64,000 nucleotides of DNA from Ovis canadensis (Eukaryota > Chordata > Mammalia > Artiodactyla > Bovidae), in the NCBI RefSeq assembly GCF_042477335.2, contig NC_091249.1:44500001-44564000 (forward strand). Direction: 5' to 3'. How positions within the stretch are numbered: the stretch's first letter is position 1; each line of letters begins with the position of its first letter. Below are positions 56,011 to 64,000 of this stretch, one piece after another. The position numbers and the translations under genes were made by a program. The notes below the pieces were generated by a model. It did not search any database and was not told the DNA's origin. It saw only the letters and a program-made list of their open reading frames with translations.

Positions 56011-56454
56011 TTTTATGTGATAATCTTTCAGTAAACTTAGATATCATTTTTAAAGTGACTAGTAGTTTTTCATTGTCCCTGATGTATCACTTCCCTATCT
56101 ATCATCTCTGTCTTTTGATGCTGCAATCTCAAAAATTTTGATTCTTTACAAAGGTGATTCTAGTAATGAATATGTCCTCTAATAATAATTATTAATATTT
56201 GTGTTAATCAGGCTACATGTTTCTCTAGAAAGCAGTGCCTGCTTGTTTTATTCTTGAAGAACTGAGCTGGATCAAGTAAATGCTGTCAGAGATATGAAAC
56301 AGCAATAGTATTACCATTAAAAGCAACTGGTATGAGACCTCTTTTGTCTTTATTACAGTGTTCCATTTAGTGGAAGTAAGGATTCCCAAACATATACAAT
56401 GGGGACTCAAGTTTTCCAACTTGAAGTTTCTTAAGACTTTCTCAGATTCCACTG

Positions 56455-56515
56455 TATTTGTCTACTCAGGCTACAACAAAATACCACAGACTGGGTGACT
56501 TAACAGAAATTTCTT
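56455..56515 (-). mobile_element. MLT1-type LTR end fragment
   Basis: CAACAAAATACCACAGACTG, GGTGACTTAACAGAAATTTC match the reversed MLT1 3' end. Short. Confidence 0.45.
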
Positions 56516-56519
56516 TTCT

Positions 56520-56775
56520 TACATTTGCTAGAGCTTCTAATATATTCTAGATCATTCCTGATTTTAATGGGAATAGCTTTAATATTTTACTATTTGAAGT
56601 GACATTTTGTGTTTGTTGTAGTGAATAATAAAACTCAGGTAGTTTTCTTGTATTTGTCTAGCTTTTTTTTTTTGATATGTAGAAATGGTTGAAGAAATTC
56701 ATCGTGTGCTTTTTCAGTTTCTTTTGCTTTGTTCATATAGTGTTTTTTTTCCCTTTAAAGCATTTCCCCCACATA
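56520..56775 (-). mobile_element. Degenerate L1M fragment, reverse orientation
   Basis: Order like reversed L1 ORF2 (CATTCCTGATTTTAATGGGAA; GTGCTTTTTCAGTTTC). Weak match. Confidence 0.35.
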
Positions 56776-58021
56776 TGTTCTAATTTTATTGTGGCCTTTG
56801 GAAAGGTATAGGTGTGGACCTTAGCATCAGGCCTGCCTGTATGTGGACCCTAGCAGTGGGCCTCCTCATCTGTGTCCCATGCACAGCCCTCACCAGCCAT
56901 CCTTCCTGTGGACCCTGCAAGTAGTCCCACCCAGGATCTCTGAGCAGTTTGCCTGGTGAATGACTTTCCTGTGAAGCCAGATTGAAAAGTCTATTAGAGG
57001 ACAATGCGAGGCTACTATGATAATGGAAATCAAGGAAACATGATACCGCCAAAGAAGCAAAATAAAGATCAAGTAACCGACCCTAAGAGAAGGGTGACTA
57101 GCAATTTTCCTGACAGAGAATTCAAAATAATGATCTTATATTAACCTCAGTGAACTAAAAGAGAGCAGACACATAAAATGAAATAGTATCAAGAAAACAA
57201 TATATTAATAAAATGAGAAATTCAACATCCTTTCATGATAAAAACTCTCAACAAATTAGGTATAGCAGAAATGTACCTCAGCATAATAAAATCCATGTGT
57301 AACAAGCCCACAGCTAACAGCTAAAAGGTTGAAAACTTTTCCTCTGATGTCAAGAATGAGACAAGGATGCCCACTCCCACTACTCCTATGCAACATAATG
57401 CTGGAAATCCTAGCCAGGGCAATTTGGCAAGAAAAGGAAATAAAGGGCATCAAAATTTAAAAAGAAGAATGATTTCTGTTTGCAGATGACATGATCTTAT
57501 GTGTAGAAACCTTGAAAATTCCACACACACAAAACATGAACTAATAATATACACATTCTATAAAGTTTCAGAATAAAAATCAACAAATAAAAATTGTGTT
57601 TCTGTACACTTAACAATGTTCTATCCCAAAAGCAAATTAAGAAAACAACCCCATTTAAAATAGCAGAAGAAAGAATAAGATATTTAAACTAAATGTAATA
57701 AGGAGGTGTGAAACTTGTACACTAAAAACTATAAAACACTGATGAAAGAAATTAAAGCAGGGCAAATAAATGAAAAGATGATCCTGTGTCTATGGACTGG
57801 AAAAATAAATACTGCTAAAATGCCCATACTACCCAAAGCAAATTCAATGCTTTTAAATAGAAAAAATAATCCTAAAATGCATATGGACTTATTAAAGACC
57901 GTAAATAACCAAAACAGTTTTGAGCAGGAATAATAAACCTGGAGGCATCACCCATCCTTTTCAAAATATACTACAAAGCTACAGTAATCACAACAGTATG
58001 GAAACAGTATGGTAAAAGCAG

Positions 58022-58044
58022 GCATGCGTGTGCGTGCGCGCGCG

Positions 58045-58080
<36 letters not shown>
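58022..58080. repeat. 59-bp alternating purine-pyrimidine tract, (GC)9(AC)n core
   Basis: Strict purine-pyrimidine alternation from 58022 to 58080, with 18 bp of pure GC/CG (58036-58053) followed by 13 AC repeats. It lies in the L1M relic about 4.4 kb upstream of SRFBP1. Confidence 0.95.
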
Positions 58081-58082
<2 letters not shown>

Positions 58083-58986
58083 TGGCACAGAATAAATGTT
58101 CCAGTAATAAGCCCACACATATAAAGTCGATTGTTTTTTTTTACAAAAATGCCAAGAATATACACTGGGGAAAAGATTTAAAAAAGAAAAACTCTCTTTT
58201 AAAACTTTCACAATAAATGGTGTGAAAACTGTATGTCTACCTGCAAAAAAGACCTTAAACCACAAAACTCCTTAAACCAACAAAACATAAGGAAAAACCT
58301 TCTTGACACTGGCCTTAGCAATGATATTGGATATGACACCTAAAAGTTCAGGTAAGTGTAGATAAGTAGTATTACAGCAAACTGAAAAGCTACAAAACAA
58401 AGGAAATCATCAAAATTAATAGGTAACTCACAAAATGGGAAAATTTCAGACCATACATCTGATAAAGGGTTAATATTTGAAAGTTATACGACTCAATACC
58501 AAAAGGAAAACAGCCCAAGTTAAAAAAAAATGGGCAAAGGACCTATACAGACATGTCTCCAAAAAAGACATACAGATAACCAGGATGTATGTGAAAATAT
58601 GTTCAACATCAATAGTTATCCAGGAAACACAAATCCAAATCACAGTGAGATATCACCTTGCATCTATTCGGATTTCTATAAGCAAAAAACAGAAGATAAC
58701 AAATATTGGTATTGATGTGTAAAAAAAGGAACCCTTGCACATTGTGGGAGTGTACATTGATACAGCCAATGTTTACTGCAGCATTATTCACAGTAGCCAA
58801 GAGAAGGAAGCAACTTAAATGTTCATCAGTGGGTTACTGGAAAACGAAAGTGTGATTCACACAAGCACAAAGATATTACTCAAGTTTTAAAAAGAAGGAA
58901 ATTCTGCCATTTACAATAACATGGTTGAACCTGGAAGACATCATACTAAGTGAAATAAGCCAGACACAGAAAGACAAATACTACAT

Positions 58987-60699
58987 CATTTCAGTTCAGT
59001 CACTCAGTCATGTCCGACTCTTTGTGACCCAATGGACTGCAGCACACCAGGCTTCCCTGTCCATCACCAAGTCTGGGAGCTTGTTCAAACTCATGTCCGT
59101 TGAGTCGGTGATGTCATCCAACCAACTCATCCTCTGTTGTCCCCTTCTCCTCCTGCCTTCAATCTTTCCCAGAATCAGGGTCTTTTCTAAGGAGTCAGTT
59201 CTTTACAGCAGGTGGACAAAGTATTGGGGAGTTTTACCTTCAACATTAGTCCTTCCAATGAATATTCAGGACTGATTTCCTTTAGGATGGACTGGTTGGA
59301 TCTCCTTGCTGTCCAAGGGACTCTCAAGAGTCTTCTTCAACACCACAGTTCAAAAGCATCAATTCTTTGGTACTCAGCTCTCTTTATAGTCCAACTCTCA
59401 CATCCATACATGATGACGGGAAAAACCATAGCTTTGACCAGATAGACCTTTGTCAGCAAAGTAATGTCTCTGCTTTTTAATATGCTGTCTAGCTTGGTCA
59501 TAACTTTTTTTCCAAGGAGTAAGCATAGCATATTCAAAAGCAGAGACATTACTTTGCTGACTAAGGTCCGTCTAGTCAAGGCTATGGTTTTTCCAGTAGT
59601 CATGTATGGATGTGAGAGTTGGGCTGTGAAGAAGGCTGAGCGCCGAAGAATTGATGCTTTTGAACTGTGGTGTTGGAGAAGACTCTTGAGAGTCCCTTGG
59701 ACTGCAAGGAGATCCAACCAGTCCATCCTAAAGGAAATCAGCCCTGGGATTTCTTTGGAAGGAATGATGCTAAAGCTGAAGCTCCAGTACTTTGGCCACC
59801 TCACGTGAAGAGTTGACTCATTGAAAAAGCCTTTGATGCTGGGAGGGATTGGGGGCAGGAGAAGAAGGGGACGACCGAGGATGAGATGGCTGGATGGCAT
59901 CACTGACTCGATGAACGCGAGTCTGAGTGAACTCCGGGAGTTGGTGATGGACAGGGAGGCTTGGCATGCAGCGATTCATGGGGTCGCAAAGAGTCAGACA
60001 CTACTGAGCGACTGAACTGAACTGGACTGAAGTGTCTTTTTAATTTCATGGCTGCAATCACCATCTGCAGTGATTTTGGAGCCCCCCAAAATAAAGTCTG
60101 ACACTGTTTCCACTGTTTGCCCATCTATTTGCCATGAACTGATGGGACCAGATGCCATGATCTTGGATTTTTGAATGTTGAATTTTAAGCAAACTTTTCA
60201 TTCTCTTTCATTTTCATCAAGAGGCTTTTTAGTTGTTCTTCACTTTCTGCCATAAGGGTGATGTTATTTGTGTATCTGAGGTTATTGATATTTCTCCCAG
60301 CAATCTTGATGCCAGCTTGTGCTTCATCCAGCCCAGCATTTCTCATGATGTACTCTGCATATAAGTTAAATAAGCAGGGTGACAATATACAGCCTTGATG
60401 TACTCCTTTCCCAATTTGGAACCAGTCTGTTGTTTCATGTCTAGTTCTAATTGTTGCTTCTTGACCTGCATACAGATTTCTCAGGAGGCAGGCAAGGTGA
60501 TTTGATATTTCCATCTCTTGAAGAATTTCCCACCGTTTGTTGTGATCCACATTGTCAAAGGCTTTGGCATAATAAATAAAGTAGAAGTAGATATTTTGCT
60601 GGAACTCTCTTGCTTTTTCTATGATCCAACGGATGTTGGCAATTTAATCTCTGGTCCCTCTGTCTTTTCTAAACACAGCTTGAACATCTGGAAGTTCAC
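58987..60699 (-). mobile_element. BovB LINE inserted in the L1M
   Basis: Target-site duplication ACTACAT at 58980-58986 and 60700-60706. Minus-strand coding on the right side includes [19 protein letters not shown] and a mutated catalytic box (YTNN instead of YADD). The left side has the 3' end. Split at about 59524-60032 by another BovB. Confidence 0.9.
59524..60032 (+). mobile_element. Second BovB nested in the first, opposite orientation
   Basis: Plus-strand coding [36 protein letters not shown] and [19 protein letters not shown], ending in GACTGAACTGAACTGGACTG. Diagnostic differences from the host copy (GGGAGGGATTGGGGGCAGG versus the AAAGATTGAAGGCAGG type) show it is a different subfamily, hence a separate insertion. 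Confidence 0.88.
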
Positions 60700-61934
60700 A
60701 CTACATAATACTATTTATATCAGGAATCTAAAACTGTCAGACTCATAGAAGCAGAGTAGAATCATGATTGCCAGAGGCTGGAGGGAGGGAAAAGTGGGAA
60801 AGTATTAGTCAAAAGGCACAAAGATTTAGTTATACAAAATAAATAGGTACTGTGTATTTACTATGTAGCATAGTTCTTACTTACAGTTAATAATACATTA
60901 TTATACATATAAATTTTGCCAAGAGGATGAATCTTGAAAACATTTCAGTGTTTTTATCATCAGAAAAATAATAAAAAGGGCAGGAGGAAACTATTGGAGG
61001 TGATGGATATGCTAATGGCATAGATTGTGTTGATGGTTTCACCGTATATGTCTCTCCAAAGTCATCAAGTTGTGTATATTAATTATTTACAGCTTTTGTA
61101 TGTCAATTATGCCTCTTTTTTTTTTTTTTTTGGAAAAGACAACTATGGGTATAAAAAAATAAAGGGAAATGCTACACCTTTCTCTCACTTGAATAAGTGG
61201 ATAAAGAGAACTTACTATTGACAAAACTGTCATTTTTTGAAAGCATGTTGTTTACAATCTTTAGTACTTGAGCTATTATTATTAATTCACCTCACAACAG
61301 ATTCCAAAACAACCGAGTATTTCAATCCCAGGTGAGAACCGCTACATTAAGTTTCTCCGTTATTCTGGCTCTGCACTTTCAACCCTCTATCCCCTGGATG
61401 GCAGTGTTGTTCTCCAAATTTCACATTACAATAGATATTTGACATCTTAAAGAATGCCATCTGAGTGAATGGCTTATGATGATAGCATTTTTGACTTGAA
61501 AGGAAAAGAGATGGATCCCTCAGATTTTATAATTTTAATGCCTAAGATTAACCCCTCTGGTATCAATTTTTAACTTGAAGTGAATTACCAATCAATAATA
61601 AATCCTCAAACTGAGCCACTAATGAATGTATTTGATTCAATGTTTTATATACATAACATACTGAAGAGACAAGTAGTTGGCAAGTCACTAGACTAAAATA
61701 TTTACTAAGTCAGTCCTCCAGTCTAACAGATTTTTTTTTTTTTGCCTAAATTGCATGTCAATGTTTATGGGGTGTTTTGGTTAGATTTGTTACTTTATGT
61801 CTCTGGGAAATTTAAAGAAAAGTGTCTGTTGTAAGAATTTTAGGTCTTAGAAAATTTTGAAATAGCTAGTTAATATTATGTAGTCAAGCTTTACAAAATC
61901 TGAAGGGATGGAGTTGACATTTAGCAGTTTAGCA

Positions 61935-62125
61935 CTTTGTCTAAGAGCTTTGGCTGTGGAATCAGACTGATATCAAATTCTAATTCTGTCTCTTGGTAGC
62001 TATATGCCCTTGGGAAAATTATATCAGCTCTCTGTGACAAGATTTCTTTATTTATAAAAATGGGAATGATAATCATCCTCATAAGATTGTTGTGATGTTT
62101 AAATGAAAACACCATCTAGAGTTGA
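61935..62125 (+). mobile_element. MIR SINE
   Basis: TTTGGCTGTGGAATCAGACTGATA, CCCTTGGGAAAATTATATCAG, TTTATAAAAATGGGAATGATAA and AAGATTGTTGTGATGTTTAA are in clear MIR order. Confidence 0.75.
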
Positions 62126-62617
62126 ATATTTCCCTCTCAATAATTTAATCTGCTATTATTTTCCATTATCCAAATTGATCTTGACAGTGACTTTGGAAGA
62201 TAGGCTTGGTACATATGAAGGGTGCATGTCTTATGAATAAGAAATATGCCTGAAGTCAAAGAGGTAATATGAGGGCAATCCAAGTATCTTGACATAAAAT
62301 CAATGGTGGCAGTTTTACAACAACCGTATATGAATGTATAAGTTACATTAATAATTTATGACTGCTATTCTTTCCCATTCACCTAATTGTTTATTGATTT
62401 TTCAGCAACTAATGAATGAGCTAAGGTATTTTATAAACTATAAATCAACATATATATGATTTATTTATTTTAATTATTACCAATTAGCCCAAGATAGGCT
62501 CAAAGATTATGCAACAAAAACTATAATAATTTAAGCTAAGTTTAAAAAGTATTACAGTTTCCAAAAACATTATTGGGCAGACATAGAAATTAAAACTTCT
62601 TAAATTTTTAAAATATG

Positions 62618-63705
62618 TTATGTTGGTGCAAAAATAATTATGATTTTTGTGTTGTTGAAATTTGCCGTTTTATGTTGAAATACATTCTAAATAAATGTGG
62701 TTATGTTATATATCACTTTAATGTGCATGTCTTACTTTATGATTTTTTACTAATGACTTATTACTTGCTGTTTGTTTTAAGATATAGAAATGATGTTAGG
62801 CAAAAAGTAAATTTGAACAATTTTCTTACTTAAGTTCAAAGTGGATCATAAAGCAGCAGAGACAACTCATACATCAACAAAGCATTTAGCCCAGGAAATA
62901 CTAACGAATGTACAGTCCAGTGATGGTGAAGTTCTGCAAAGGAAACAAGAGCTTTGAAGATGAGGAGCATAGAGGCTGGCCCTTGGAAGGTGACAATCAT
63001 TGAGAGCCATTATCAAAGCTGATTCCCTTAAACTACACTAGATGTTGTGAAGAACTCAATGTCAACGTTTAAGGTCATTTGGCATTTGAAGTAAATTGGA
63101 AAGGTAAAAAAGCTTGGTAAGTGGGTGCCTCATGACCTGAACACAAATCAAAAAAATCGTTGCTTTGAAGTGTCACCTTTTATTCTACACAACAACAATG
63201 AACCATTTCTCAATTGGATTGTGACATAAGATGAAAAGTGGATTGTATACAACAACCAGTGATGACCAGCTCAGCTGAGTGGTTGGAATGAGAAGTTCCA
63301 AAGCACTTCCCAAAGCCAAACTTGCTGCCAAAGAAGGTCATGGTAACTGTTTGGTGGTCTGCTGCTGGTCTGATCCACTACAGCTTTCTGAATGCTGGCA
63401 AAACCATCATATCTGAGAAGTATGCTCAGCAGATGGATGAGATGCACTGAAAATTTCAACACGTTGGTAAACAGAAAGGGCACAGTTCTTCATGTCAACA
63501 CCCAACTGCATGTTGTGCAATCAGCTCTTCAAAAGTTTAATGAATTGGGTTTCAAAGTTTTGCCTTATCCACCAGATTCTCAGGACTGTCCTCTCACCAA
63601 CCGACTACCACTTCTTCAAGCATCTCAACAACTTTTTGCAGGGAAAATGCTTCCATAACCAGTAAGTGGCAGAAAATGCTTTTTGGGAGTTTGTCAAATC
63701 ATGTA
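62618..63705 (+). mobile_element. Mariner (Tc1/mariner) DNA transposon, 3' truncated
   Basis: Left terminal inverted repeat starts TTATGTTGGTGCAAAAATAA at 62618. The body follows the ruminant mariner order up to the transposase C-terminal region, then is cut off at about 63705, where a reversed BovB begins. The right inverted repeat is missing. Confidence 0.85.
62790..63690 (+). pseudogene. Mariner transposase pseudogene
   Basis: Recognisable in pieces. The first catalytic Asp context DEKWI survives near 63231-63245 but directly follows a stop. The second (expected HDN) reads LHVNTQLHV in the frame at 63392-63658, so the Asp is Val. The third (TDYH) is present near 63603 but in another frame. 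There are frameshifts, stops and no 3' end. Derived from a DD34D mariner transposase that would act on the element's own inverted repeats. Confidence 0.8.
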
Positions 63706-63707
63706 TT

Positions 63708-64000
63708 TTGTTGTTGTTCAGTCACTAAGTTGTGTCCAGCTCTTTGCAATCCCATGGCCTGCAGCACACCAGGCTTCTTTGTCCTTCTCTATCTCCTGGA
63801 GTTTGCTCAAACTCATGTCAGTTGAGTCAGTGATGCCATCCAACCATCTTATCCTCTGTCACATCCTTTCCTCCTGCCCTCAATCTTTCCCAGGGTCAGG
63901 GTCTTTTCCAGTGAGTCTGCTGTTTGCATAAGGTGGACGAAGTATGGGAGCTTCAGCCTCAGCATCAGTCCCTCCAGTGAATATTCCAGTCCTTTGGGAT
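63708..64000 (-). mobile_element. BovB 3' end, continues past the window
   Basis: Starts GTTGTTGTTCAGTCACTAAG, the reversed BovB tail, and continues through CATCCAACCATCTTATCCTC and CCAGGGTCAGGGTCTTTTCC. It truncates the mariner. Confidence 0.85.

Larger units (their letters stand above)
56790..61140 (+). mobile_element. L1M relic, internally deleted and split by nested BovBs
   Basis: 56790-57235 resembles L1M 5' UTR/ORF1 (GTAACCGACCCTAAGAG, CAGAGAATTCAAAATAATGA). It jumps to ORF2 at about 57237 (CTCTCAACAAATTAGG), continues through a FADD-encoding stretch (57478-57490) to 58986, and resumes at 60700 with the 3' UTR (ATTGCCAGAGGCTGGAGGG, GTGATGGATATGCTAATGG). It ends in TCAATTATGCCTC and a T run. 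Confidence 0.75.
53861..64000. other. Upstream flank of SRFBP1, repeat-rich intergenic DNA
   Basis: No gene is recognisable. Contents are a MIR, several BovBs, L1M pieces and a mariner, listed separately. 54450-55425 contains degenerate sequence (a possible unclassified old repeat at about 54480-55000); 56020-56450, 61140-61930 and 62130-62610 show nothing I can name. A 90-codon plus-strand frame at 53759-54031 begins inside the CpG island but has no recognisable similarity. Confidence 0.6.

Noticed and set aside
59337..59903. 188-codon minus-strand frame
   Set aside because: It passes from antisense of one BovB into sense of the other; an artefact of the inverted nest.

Overview
This is mammalian nuclear DNA from a ruminant, most likely a bovid such as cattle or a close relative. 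The evidence is the density of ruminant-lineage repeats: BovB (RTE-type) LINEs, tRNA-headed Bov-tA SINEs, Bov-A/Bov-A2 SINEs and an artiodactyl CHR-like SINE. Beneath them lie older mammalian layers (L2, MIR, MLT1, Tigger, mariner, hAT, L1M). Species cannot be fixed from the sequence alone.

The only protein-coding gene I can support is SRFBP1 (serum response factor binding protein 1, BUD22 family), on the minus strand. Five coding exons are present: exon 1 at 53571-53606, exon 2 at 39817-39905, exon 3 at 38736-38808, exon 4 at 18165-18236 and exon 5 at 256-337. All have AG/GT splice boundaries, and joined they give one open frame of 117 codons plus one base. The rest of the gene lies beyond position 1. 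Exon 1 sits in a CpG-rich promoter (about 53350-53860). Most of the other lines in the six-frame set are chance frames in introns or pieces of transposons.

Layout. 1-255 is intron 5 (partial). Intron 4 (338-18164) holds L2, MLT1, hAT and Tigger2 relics, a BovB carrying a nested opposite BovB (6283-8056), an L1 (8673-11722) and a second L1 with a twin-priming inversion (11821-14792). Intron 3 (18237-38735) holds a deleted BovB, an LTR, a Tigger1 copy with both ends, and scattered SINEs. Intron 2 (38809-39816) is short and repeat-poor. Intron 1 (39906-53570) holds an unusually long L2 copy (41030-44010), a 150-bp inverted repeat not explained by simple insertion (45893-46040 and 46943-47089), SINE clusters and a BovB with its reverse-transcriptase motif readable (50919-52388). 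Upstream of the gene (53861-64000) are a BovB, an L1M relic interrupted by a BovB that itself contains a second opposite BovB (56790-61140), a 59-bp alternating purine-pyrimidine tract, a mariner and the start of another BovB.

I see no new multi-gene system. The most notable structures are the nested antiparallel BovBs, the 150-bp inverted repeat, the L1 foldback hairpin, and an open frame that continues in frame 88 codons upstream of the SRFBP1 start.
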